This document shows, piece after piece, positions 47,840-58,350 of a DNA stretch of 64,000 nucleotides. Under the pieces are notes generated by a model. It had not been told where the DNA came from and searched no databases. It saw only the letters and a list, made by a program, of their open reading frames with translations. This DNA is from Garcia nutans (Eukaryota; Streptophyta; Magnoliopsida; Malpighiales; Euphorbiaceae), in contig CANTUV010000003.1 in NCBI GenBank assembly GCA_947685225.1, forward strand, positions 752,001-816,000, written 5' to 3'. Every line of letters starts with the position of its first letter. Position 1 is the stretch's first letter. A program made the position numbers and the translations under genes.

Positions 47840-48282
47840 AATGGATCTTCATCGTTGGACCTTGGACTTCATCCTTAGCATCGGATCTTCACCTTTGAAA
47901 ATGGATCTTCATCCTTGGAGATCGGGTCTTCACCCTTGTAAATAGATTTTCATCCTTAGAGATCAGGTCTTCACCCTTGAAAATGGATCTTCATCCTTTG
48001 AGATCGGGTCTTCACCCTTGAAAAAATGGATCTTCATCCTTTGGACATCGTGTCTTTACCCTTGAAAATGGATCTTCATCCTTGGAGATCAGGTCTTTAC
48101 CCTTGAAAAATGGATCTTTATCCATTGGAGGTCGGGTCTTTACCCTTGAAACATGGATCTTTATCCATCGGAGGTCGGGTCTTTACCCTTGAAACATGGA
48201 TCTTTATCCATCGGAGGTCGGATCTTTACCCTTGAATCATGGATCTTAATCCATCGGAGGTCGGGTCTTTACTCTAGCTTCA
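47840..48282 (-). repeat. tandem array B (unit about 45 bp, GGATCTTCATCCTTGGAGAT)
   Basis: Nine or ten units of ATGGATCTTCATCCTTGGAG followed by ATCGGGTCTTCACCCTTGAA. The variant units toward 48280 change in step (TTTATCCATCGGAGGTCGGG), showing ordered amplification. Confidence 0.92.
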
Positions 48283-48289
48283 GCTCTTT

Positions 48290-50785
48290 TAGCTGGACTG
48301 ATCTTTTATCTTTTGCATCTTCATTCTTTTGAGAATTCTAATTTTCTTCTTCTTTTTTTTCATTCTTTTTTGTTCTTCCTTTTCACATTAATAAAAAATT
48401 CAACCCTTTTTAACTAGCCTTCATATCCTCTCCTTGCCCTCCTACGTGGTAAAATATTTGCAAGTGAGTTTGAAAATGTTTGGTATATAAACTTAAAAAA
48501 TTAGAAAGGAAAAACTTTGCCCCCTGTGTAGGCTCAAACCAATAATTTTTGTCATGCAAGCTCTGATTGATGTTTGTATTTTCTAGTTCTTCGCACAAGC
48601 ACTCATTTCTTCTCTTTGCAAAATTACTGGAACCTTCCCAAGCAATGGGCTTTTCATGCCCCCTGATTTGATAGCTTCTTTTGATTCTTTACTTCGCAGG
48701 GTGTTTACTGTTCACTTTGATAAAGAATAGACAATACAAGAAAAGAAAGTGCAATGTGATATGCTCATGTATGCATGAATGATACTTACAGTGGTTCCAT
48801 CGACCCACAGACCGAGGTGATCAGCAGAAGTGTTCTCATTGACTCCTTTGAGATGCCTATTCAGGTCTTGCACTGGAATGACAAGATGCTTCACATTTAT
48901 GGCTTCAAGATGTTGAAAATATGAGTAGTGGAGACTCCAAGCTTGCAGAGTCAAGGATACATCCATTTCAAACTATGTTTCAGCATGTCAGTTGGTAGCT
49001 TCTTCATGACCTTGCCAGTAATCATTTCCTTTGCCCAATGTGTCCTTTGGAGGTTTAATGATTCGGCATACTTCCCTTAACTTGAAGGCTTCGTGTGACA
49101 AAAATATTTTTTTATTTTTTGAATTTTGATTTTGAAATCAAATGTTGGCTTTGCCAAATAGATGTCAATGTACCTCAAGACTTGATTTTTTCAAATTAAC
49201 ATCTCTATAACATGACAACCCTAGTTACCATACTAAACTTGGGAATCATTTCTATTTAAGCAAGAACTGTTGCACTTCAGATAGGCACATGCACATTACT
49301 TGGCCAAAGGTCTCATTGAGTTTAAATATTGTCTATCTCATATGCATGCTTATTCAAACTATCTCCACTAATAGACTCTACCTACCAAGAGAGATCAACA
49401 GGTCTTTAATAGGCTTGAAGTGGGGTCTATAAGGGACACGGGTTAAATGAAGGCCATTTGTAAGTTGGAGTCGTTGTGACACTATGGACAAACCCTCACA
49501 CTATAAATTTCTTGTTTGAACTTTAGGCAGCTAGGAGCAATCTTGCTAGACTCAAAATTTCTTCTATCTTCTTGGCATTAATCTGAATCTTGATTGGACA
49601 ATCTTTATTTCTTTGCATAATGTTTGGTACCCAAATTCGTTTCTTTTCTTCTTCTCCCTTTTCTTTCTTTTTATTTTTCTTACTCCTCCCTTTCCTTGAG
49701 CATTTTATCATTTTGTCCTTCTTCCTTGTAGGACTATCAAGTAAAGAACTTTCAAGAACTGGATGGTCTTTCTCCTTTTTCTCTGATTTTGATCGAATCT
49801 TTGGTTGGGTTGGACCAATTCAAGCCAAAATGTCCTTATAAACCAAATGGAAGCCTTTTGTTGTCTTAGGTAAAAGAGAACTCAATTGGCTTTTTGAACC
49901 GCCTTTTTCTTCTTTTCTTTCTTCTTTGTCTTTTCTTTTTTTTCCTTTTCTTCTTTTGTCTTTTTTTTCATTGCTCTCATTTCTCTTGTTTTCTTTTCTT
50001 CTCTCTTTTTTTTTTGTTCTATCTCTAAAAGAGTTGTCTTGTTTGTACCAACTTGAGCTTCCAATAATATATGAGTGGAGTGACATAAATCTTCTTTAAC
50101 ATGGATAAATCGTTTGTTACTCTAATGTTGTCTTGATATATTGGAGATATTAGGAAAACTTCAACTACCTTTATGGTCTTGAGAACTTTAACTATCCTTA
50201 CAGTCTTGGCTATGCATTCCATTCTTTGATCTTCTTGCCTCTTCATCTTAGTGAAGACTTGTCAAAAGTATCACAACAGCTCAGGGTAGGTTGTTGGGGT
50301 TTGTAAACTAATGAAAAGAAAGCTAAAACTTTATGAAGGCTCAAAGGGACAACTAGGGATTGATATTTAATTGGGTGGATACTAGTTGTTGGCTAACCAA
50401 ACAATGCCTAGATCATCTCTCCCTTAAAATAAGCAGAGTTACAATTTCGCCTTGAAAGTTTGTCAAAGCATGTTCTAAGACTGACTAAGACCTAGACAAA
50501 GGTAATTATGCGGGATCCCTCTCCAAGTAAGCATACAACTTAATGCCATTGAGCAATTCTCTCACCTAGTAAAGTCATTCAAGTTATGATGCATAAATAT
50601 ATTAATTCATGAATTATCAAGCTAGATTCCTCATTAGTTGAGCACCAAAATGAACAAAGACCAACAAAATTTTTGAAGAAAGTAATTTATTCAAACAAAT
50701 TTAAATTTGAAAAACACGATAGTTCCAATTAAATATGAAAGAAAGTAAAATTGAAAAGCAACATTCAAGCTAAGGAAAGTTTGTT
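48290..50785 (-). other. internal non-pol part of the gag-only element
   Basis: No reverse transcriptase, RNase H or integrase motif is seen. On the minus strand two Lys/Glu-rich stretches (50086-49820 and 49711-49523) and an 84-residue frame (48966-48712) stand out but match no family I know. Confidence 0.6.
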
Positions 50786-52320
50786 GAGTTTAAGCTTCTT
50801 TCCCTTTCACATTTTCAATATTTCCATCTTGAAAGGATGATAAAACAAAATCTTCTTCGAATCCTTTTCCTACCATGAAGGTTGCTGGTGGTGGTACTCT
50901 GTTGAACTTTGGAAAAGGATTACTTTTGGTATTGGGCTTATCCGGCTCAGGCAACTTGCCATTATCAATTAAATTCTGGATTTCATGCCTCAACTTCATA
51001 CAATTGTCCATTTCGTGTCCAAGCCTTTGATGAATTGGCAAAGTGCATTAGTATCAAAGTTAGGTGGAAGAGGATTAGGCATAGGACGAGGAGTCAAGGG
51101 TTGTAACAATCCCTTCTTTTGTAGCTTATTGAGAACCCAAGACAGAGGCTTCCCTAATTTTGAAAACTGCCTCATTCCTCCTTAACTAGTGACATTAACA
51201 TCAGCTTCCTTTTGTGTACTTTGATTGCTAGGCTGATAATTTCCTTTCTCATTCCTTTTTACCAAAAAGCGGTTCTTCTCTCTTTCCCACTCTTCAATTT
51301 GAAGACCAGCTTGGAGGAGATCTTTGAAATCACGGATGAGTGTATGAGACATCCTTTCACGAAGATTAGGTAGGACGCCTCTCACGATCATTCTTATTTG
51401 ATCAGAGTCATCGGGCCTTTTCTTGAGCAAAGCAGCCTTATTTCTCCATCTGTTCACATAGTCCACAAAATTCTCATTTGGCCTTTGTCTAATGGACTCA
51501 ACTTCCATTAAGGTAACTTTCAACTCGGCATTACACCCATATTGATGAATGGAAGCCTTGTATAAATGTCCCAATCTTTTTGAGTACTTTCCTCTAAAGT
51601 GTTAAATCAATTTTGGACAACAAGGTCCAATGAGAGCATGAAGTACCTTAGAGTTTGAGCCTTAGTAGCTCGGGCAAACTGCATAGCAGTGATATACTGC
51701 TTCACATGGAGATGGGAGTTTTCAGTACCATTGTACCTAGTGAAGGAAGGCATCTTAAACTTATAAGGGGCCTCCTCATCTTGTTCAAATAGTTTGTCGA
51801 TCTCAGACATCTCTTCGGTTTTCAACTTCTTCTCAAATTTCTTTTCTAAATCAGTAATCATCTTCTCAACATCAAATGTCTTAGTCTTTTCAATAGTTGT
51901 CTTCTCAACAACCTTCAGCTCCTTTTTGTCTTGAGGATCTTGAAAGTATTAAGCCCAATCATCATCATCAATGATCACCTTATCATCATCAAAAGCCACT
52001 TCACCAACCTTAGCCCCTTGTCTTTCTTAGTGTTAGCAGATGCTTCGGCATTGTTTCCTAAAATTGCAGCTCGTTGATTCTTTATGGTCTCGGCCATGGC
52101 CTCTTTTATTTCTTCCATCTTGGCATTGAGGGTGTCATTCACCATTCTTTGAATTTGTTCGGGCTCCATTGCTTTTGGTGAGTAAGTGATTGAGTTGTTG
52201 CTAGATTCTTCATCTCCCGCGTAGGTCGGATTGTCATAAGCTTTTGAACTATTGTAATCCAGGGCTATGAGCCAGAAAGGATTAATGATATGAGATGAAA
52301 ATGTATGCACAAACAATCAA
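50786..52320 (-). pseudogene. retrotransposon gag (Retrotrans_gag family), broken
   Basis: Minus-strand frames show a coiled region starting MEPEQIQRMVNDTLNAKMEE (about 52170), an acidic linker, then the capsid-like gag domain: PSFTRYNGTENSHLHVKQY, TLRYFMLSL, and after a break HLYKASIHQYG, ESIRQRPNENFVDYVNRWRN and GVLPNLRERM (51574-51350). A short knuckle-like piece (GHEMDNCMKLRHEIQNLID) follows at about 51025. Frames are interrupted by stops (near 51950 and 51604) and frameshifts (near 51550 and 51060). Gag packages RNA into particles; in TR-GAG elements it is the only protein kept. Confidence 0.85.
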
Positions 52321-52423
52321 CAAACAAAGACAAATAGAACATTCCTTCCAACCTTATAATATCCACACACGAATGGCGAGTCTCTTTTCCTAGGTATATG
52401 GTTAACAAAATACCAACATAGGA

Positions 52424-53110
52424 CACTACAAAAATATTCGGCATTTGCGACGGATATCTGCGACGGACTTGTTTTCGTCACAAATTTGCTACGTATCTGC
52501 GATGGATTTGTGACGGAAGCACAAGTTAGAGGAATTTTGAGAAATTAGTCGCAAATCCGTAGTAAATCTGCGACGAAAATCATTCCGTCGCAAATAATCG
52601 TCGCAAAAGTTGGCACGGATACTTGGCGGGAGAGAGACCCGCGTATATTTTTTCGCAAAAATTTTTTCCGTTGCAGATTGGTTGTAGAAAACACTAAAAA
52701 AAGTAATCTTCAACGGAGATCTGCTACCGTCTATTGCGGTCGCAAATTTCACTACAAAAATATTCGACATTTGCGACGAAAATCTGCAACGGAAAATTTT
52801 TGTCGCAAATTTGCGACGGATCTGCAACGCATTTGCGACAGAATAACAAGTTGAAGGAATTTTGAGAAAGCCGTCACAAATCGGTTGCAAATCCGTAATA
52901 AATCTGCGACGGATTTTTGTTCGTCACAAAGTTTCGTCGCTAAAGTTGGCGGGGATTACTCCCGCCGAGGATTTTTGCGGAAAATTTTTAAAGATATTTG
53001 TAACGGATATTTGCGATAGACTTACACTAAAAAATTCATTTTGCAACGGATATTTGCGACGGACTTACTTTGCGTCGCAAATATGCAGCACGGTCGCAAA
53101 TAAGTCGCAA
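52424..53110. repeat. duplicated left end of the Pack-CACTA
   Basis: The terminal CACTACAAAAATATTCG occurs at 52424 and again at 52750. The two stretches after it are alignable along their whole length (for example both carry GGAATTTTGAGAAA), so the left terminus is present twice in tandem, period about 326 bp. Confidence 0.85.
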
Positions 53111-53449
53111 ATTAAGTTTAAAGATATTGCACGTGCCAAGCACGTGAAACCACTCTTCTAATTATAAACTCATTGTAAAATTTATAAACTCATTGTAAAC
53201 TAATAAAAATATGATATTTTAATAAATATTTTATAAATTTTAATATTTTAATAAATATTTTATAAATATAATAAATTTAAAATTATTTTTATTATTTTTA
53301 TATTTTTGTCAAAAGCCCAATTAAATACGTCAAGCGTGGCTTGAATGAATTTTGGAGGCCTTCGCACTAGATACAGTTTTTGGGCTTTTGAGTTCAAAAA
53401 AAAAAACAATAAAAACTATTTCGGCTGAAAGCTAGATCCAATTCCACAT

Positions 53450-53725
53450 GGGCTAACTACAAGGCTACAAATAAAGAAATAAAACGCTGCCCCAACCCCT
53501 TGCGATGCTTTTTTTTCTTTGCCCTAGCATGAGAGAGAGAGAGAGAGCGAGCGAGCGAGCGAGCGAAACTGAGAGAATGACAGAGATATAGCGAGCGAGC
53601 GGGAAACTCCCGAAAGCCAAATTTTGTATTCCAGAACACAGGTTTTGAGCTCACAATCTTCGATTTTTTTGCTTCGTTATTTAGTAGCAATTTGGTCCTC
53701 TTCATCACAATATTTATTTTTACAG
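53450..53725 (+). other. captured promoter-proximal leader exon
   Basis: A GA/GC-rich leader (gagagagagagcgagcgagc) ending in a donor TTACAG/GTAATA at 53725. The following 1.67 kb to 55393 is T-rich and intron-like. It probably came with the RBM39-like fragment, as a promoter, 5' UTR and first intron, but this cannot be proved without the donor gene. Confidence 0.5.
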
Positions 53726-55393
53726 GTAATATTTCAATCTCATCGTTCTGTTATTTCTCGCTTTCGATTTGGTTGCCAATAAATTGCTGTAAAATATTTC
53801 TTGTGTGTCTGGACTGTTTCTCACTGTATACAGTTTAACTTATTTATTACCCCTCTGAAGATTTTGTAGTTCAGTGAATTAGGGTTAGTCGTTTGCAGTA
53901 ATTTGCTTAATAGTTTAGTAGAGAGAAGAAGAAACAATAGTCTAGTTGAGTTTTTGACTATCCTAAAGCTTATAGGCGGTTTTTAATTTGGGGATTCGTA
54001 TTGCAACAAAAGGCTGCGCGATTGCTTTGCTGAAACTTTGGTGGCAAAATGATTAGGCCTAATTGTGGATTATTGATTAGGTTGTGTACATTTGGATGCT
54101 AATATCAGAGTTATATCTTTATTTTTCCTTCTCTGAGTTTTTTGTTTTTTAGCATTCTGTGCGCCCTGGACTGAAGCTTACTACCGTAGATTTTCACCTT
54201 AAAGTGAAATATGTGTGTTGACAGAGCCTAGAATCGTTGGTAGTTAAGCTCCCATTTTTTGTTGGAGTCTTAGATATTTTTTCCCTTTCTTATTATCCTT
54301 GAGTCAAAATTTTTGTGTAGTTTTTCTGATAGTGATTTCCACTGAAAGTATTTCTGTAGAATCTTATTAGCTATGTTATTGCTTCTCATTTTCTTACAAT
54401 TTCTTGGGGTAGCTCTCTATACCCGTCCTCTGAATTTAGATGAGAAAATAATTATTTTCTCCCTATTTTTGAAATATTCCCTTACTCCTTCCAATGTCTC
54501 TCGTAACAGTCATTTGACCAACTGCCTTTTGTGCAGTCTTGAATAGCTTGACAGGGGTATATTGAGTAATTTATTGCTATTCTATTATGCTATTGGTAAT
54601 ATGTTTATCATCTATCATATAAAATCTTCACACAATTCTATGACCAACATCTTAATTTTTTAAGTTTCAGTTTCATCTACACATGCTTTGATTTCTTTGT
54701 AATTTCCTTGCCAGTGACAAACTTGGTCCATGACATTAGCTCATTGCTTTTTTATAGTGATGGCCTTAATAATTTTAATTTTTTGGGGATACACTACTTG
54801 AACTGGAATATAAGTTGTTAACAGGTTCTAAACTATTGCAAATAGGTGCTTTGGTATTGCCATCGATACAACTTGATGTTGCTGTTTCCCTTTAAGATTA
54901 TATTTTTATAGAAGGTACAAATTTATGGATTTGTTGCTTGAACTTGAATTTTGTACATGACTATTTGGTCTCAATTTTACTATTTCCTCTTAGCTCCCTC
55001 ATTAATCTCCAGGTTGGTTCTCATTAACTTTTATGCCACATCTATTAATTTCAGCATATGGATTCACCAGTCCACTTATGTTAACTTTGTGTAGTTGCCT
55101 GCAGGACTATGTCAAGGGTTCGGCGTTTTTACTCATAGTGGAGAAATTTGATGCCATTTTGGGATTGTTCTTTTCTGACATTCATTTATGATAATATAAT
55201 AAGCAAACTTTGTTTTAAAAATGAAAAAAAAAAGTTGTTCTTTCATTTGAAGGAGCAACATGCCTTAATGCTATTATTTGCTTTATGAATGTTTCCTGGT
55301 TCATGGCTTGTTTTGCCACTGAAACTTTTTGCTGGAGTATTTGCCGCTATCAGGCAGTTCTGAAAATTGATTTTCATTTTCATTACCTTGCAG
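53726..55393 (+). other. intron-like sequence inside the Pack-CACTA
   Basis: T-rich, no coding region seen. It lies between the donor at 53725 and the acceptor TTGCAG at 55393. Confidence 0.5.
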
Positions 55394-55633
55394 AAGATAT
55401 AAAGAAAAGAAGGAAGAAGTTACAGAGCCTGAAGCTGATCCTAAACGCGATCAGAGAACAATATTTGCTTATCAGGTAAATTTGGATGTTTATCCAAAAG
55501 TTAAATTGCATCATAATGCCTTATACTTTCTAAAATCCAATTTTTCTTGATGCTTATTTAGCAATGATTTCTGCAGATATGTTTGAAGGCTGATGAGAGA
55601 GATGTCTATGAATTTTTCTCAAGGGCGGGCAAG
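55394..55633 (+). pseudogene. captured RBM39/CAPER-like splicing-factor fragment (two exons)
   Basis: Exon 55394-55475 encodes RYKEKKEEVTEPEADPKRDQ then RTIFAYQ, followed by GTAAAT. Exon 55577-55633, after CTGCAG, encodes ICLKADERDVYEFFSRAGK, followed by GTTAGT. Together they are the linker and start of the first RRM of the plant RBM39/CAPER-like (U2AF65-related) splicing factors. The remainder of RRM1, RRM2 and the UHM are absent. Both exons keep intact frames and splice sites, so capture kept the intron and occurred at the DNA level. Read continuously, the first exon also forms an unrelated open frame, which is not the real one. Confidence 0.85.
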
Positions 55634-56575
55634 GTTAGTTTTATACTTGTGTGAGCTATTGTTTTGCTGTTCTTTTCCTAGTTTCTGTCAAAATGTATTC
55701 TATGGTATTTCTTCTATGACTTGACTTAGAGACACAATATTTAGGGAAAATGAATTATATGATTGAAGATTTAGTGTCTAATTTTCATGAAAGGGTGATC
55801 TATGCTATAAACTTTCATGAATAAAATGGGAAATGCTGATTTTTTTTTAATTTTCTCTAATCTTAAAAGGAATACATCCTTTTCATGGCTTTCACATCTA
55901 CAATTTTGCTTTCATCCTCTGAATGTGGAAAGCAGTGTCCCCTTTCTAATGTGATTTTGATCCACTTGATAGAGTAGTTTGGTATTAGTGAATTGCCATC
56001 CATTATTATGTTTTTGCAATTTTGTTTCTTGCTTTCCACTCAGTAGGGTTATTTGACATTTGCCAATAACAATTTCTTTCAATTTAATTCTTTAAGGTGC
56101 TTTCAGTGCCTTCTCAAAGAATTATTTTCTGCTTTTGTGACTTCAAAGTTTTGGTCTCTTTGTGTAAATGCATGAGTTTACTTTATGCATGATGTTGGTT
56201 TTTCAGCTCATTGATCAAACAGGGGTACTTTCCTTGGACACTTCATTTAGACCAAATCTTGGATAAGTGTCCATTTCAAACACATATAACAAAACTTGGT
56301 TCGTGTGTGAACCATAGTGAATGTGATACAAGCATGTTTAAATCTTGTATTTGTTTACCGAGTTAAATAATCCCATTGAATAATCTATGCTTGCAGTATT
56401 GACAAATTGACTCATCATGTAAATGGCATTTCTCAAATGCATTTGATATAAGATACAGAGTCAGTTTTCAAAACTGGGACTTATTAGATCCATATGATGT
56501 ATATTGATGCATAATCAGTAATAAAATAAAATAAAATTTCTAATAAAATAAAATTTCTATTTCTTCTGGTTGCAG
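55634..56575 (+). other. intron-like spacer between the two captured gene fragments
   Basis: No coding region seen. The junction between RBM39-derived and DUF247-derived DNA must lie in it. Confidence 0.5.
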
Positions 56576-56733
56576 GCAACGGCGCCAGCGATTCAGACAA
56601 TAGTTGATGTGAATGAATTAGCAAAGTCAATGCAAAGAGAGCTGGAAAACCTGGACCCGACGACAAACAGCTTGTGTATATACAAAATTCTTGAGCAGCT
56701 ACACGAGTTGAATGAAAAAGCCTACACACCACG
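56576..56733 (+). pseudogene. captured DUF247 (UPF0481) fragment
   Basis: After GTTGCAG the sequence encodes ATAPAIQTIVDVNELAKSMQ, then RELENLDP and CIYKILEQLHELNEKAYTPR, the N-terminal signature of plant DUF247 proteins (usually CCIYRVP...LRELNEKAYTPR). It ends at CG/GTTAGT. The following GP-H motif and the rest of the family are missing. The conserved Val-Pro after IY is changed to Ile-Leu. Its frame (phase 0) matches the end of the preceding RBM39-like exon. Confidence 0.8.
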
Positions 56734-57077
56734 GTTAGTATTATTTTGTTAACGTGTATCATATTATTCTTTTCATTTACTCTTTTTAATATTATTTGTA
56801 GGTTAATAATGATGATGCAAGTCATGATTCAATGAAAAATGATAATTGAAGATCTATATTGTTATTTTCAAGATAGATTATTTATAGTAGTGTTCTTAAC
56901 ACTTGTATAGTTAAATTGTAAAATATTTTATTCTATTGAAGATTAATAAAAGAATTATTTTTATCAATGTAATTAGTGTTTTTTTAGATTGTGTTTAAAT
57001 GTTCCAAATGTATTTATAAAGTTCTCATAAAATTAATTGATAATACAAATAGTTCCAATAAAAATCAATATAAAATT

Positions 57078-57448
57078 ACTACGGATTTGCTACGAATCTG
57101 CGACGGTTATTTGAAATCTATGACGAAATCTGCGACAGATAATGCGTCGACAATCTGCGACGGAATCTATGACGGCAATCTACGACGGAATCTGCAACGA
57201 ATTTGCGACTGAAATTTGTGACGAAATCTGGACGGCTGCCCTTTACCCGCCAAAATTTAAGCGCGAGATTTGCAACCGCTGAGTGGTTGCAAATCCGTCG
57301 CAATCTGCGATGGCCTGTCGCAAAATTAAAAATTGCGACGCCTTTTTTATTAACGGATCGTATCCGTCGCAGATTGGTCGCAAGACTTGATTTGCGACGG
57401 ATCTGCGACGGATTCTGTCCATTGCAGATAGCGTGTTTTTTTGTAGTG
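57078..57448. repeat. right subterminal repeats of the Pack-CACTA
   Basis: About 15 motifs of the TCTGCGACGGA / TCCGTCGCAGA type in both orientations up to the terminus TTTTGTAGTG. Confidence 0.9.
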
Positions 57449-57451
57449 GGA

Positions 57452-58331
57452 TACCTTGTTTTCAAATATTTCCCTCGGATGTTTTAACCAATAGTTATAT
57501 TTTCAAAAATAAAAATCAGTTTATAATAATTCCCATTAATTAGGTTTTCATCTATTCAACCAACTGTAGTAGCTTTTATGCTATATTGGATTAAAACTAA
57601 ATTAAGACGTTTATTATAGATAGATTTCTTACTTGAAAAAGTAACTAATGATTCATGCCAAAAATAAAGCCCATGGTTAATTATTCTTAGTATAAACTAG
57701 GCTCACAATTGATTTTTAGTATATTATAATTGACCTAAATAATTGTAAGCTCTTTTGAAGAAAAGGTTGGATGAAAATAATTTTATTTCTAAGCCCATTG
57801 TAAAAAGATTTTAAGAAAAAATATATCTTTGACTTTGTATTTGAGTCATGAGAAAAGAATTTTTTATTTGTTTTTAGAAAAGTTTTATGTCCAAAGACCA
57901 TCTTAAAAAGTTTTGAAAATAGCTTTGGTCTTTTGTATTTTAATGAAAATTTTATTTTGAGCTCACAATGTACTTAGGTCATATTAGAAAAAGAGCAAAC
58001 CAAATAAGCCATGATTTAAGCCAAGATAAATTAACCATAGTCAAACAACAAGCATTTTGGGTAAAACCTAAGGAAAGTAACTAGGCCAATTACATGAGCT
58101 TTAGTCTTTTGGTAAAAAGGCTTAGGTTCCCATAGCAAGTATATACCAAAAGTTATGCCATACTCGATCTTCATACCTTGAGTGAAAGTATGATATCCCT
58201 TACATAACACAACACGGGTAACACGGGCGTCCTAACTCACGCACACGATGCAATCTAATATGATGCAATGGATAATATCATTATAAGAAAAAATTGAATA
58301 ATATAAAGACCAACAGAATCAACTTCTCTTA
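57452..58331 (-). other. leader of the gag-only element
   Basis: Non-coding sequence between the primer site and the gag region, interrupted on its left by the Pack-CACTA. Confidence 0.6.
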
Positions 58332-58349
58332 TCCCCAGTGGAGTCGCCA
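58332..58349 (-). other. primer binding site of the gag-only element
   Basis: On the minus strand TGGCGACTCCACTGGGGA, one base from the LTR end at 58351. It would pair with a tRNA 3' end TCCCCAGTGGAGTCGCCA, probably tRNA-Arg as in Ogre/Tat-type elements (identity inferred). Confidence 0.75.
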
Positions 58350-58350
58350 C

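Larger units (their letters stand above)
52424..57448. mobile_element. non-autonomous CACTA carrying host gene fragments (Pack-CACTA)
   Basis: The ends are CACTACAAAAATATTCGGC on the left and the inverse of CACTACAAAAAAACACGC on the right. TSD GGA is at 52421-52423 and 57449-57451. Subterminal repeats of TGCGACGGAT, in both orientations, fill 52424-53110 and 57078-57448. It encodes no transposase. The middle carries a leader with a long intron, two exons of an RBM39-like splicing factor and one exon of a DUF247 protein. It is inserted in the leader/gag region of the gag-only element. Confidence 0.92.

Noticed and set aside
55285..55479. 64-residue open frame over the first captured exon
   Set aside because: The RBM39-like similarity and matching splice sites are in another frame.
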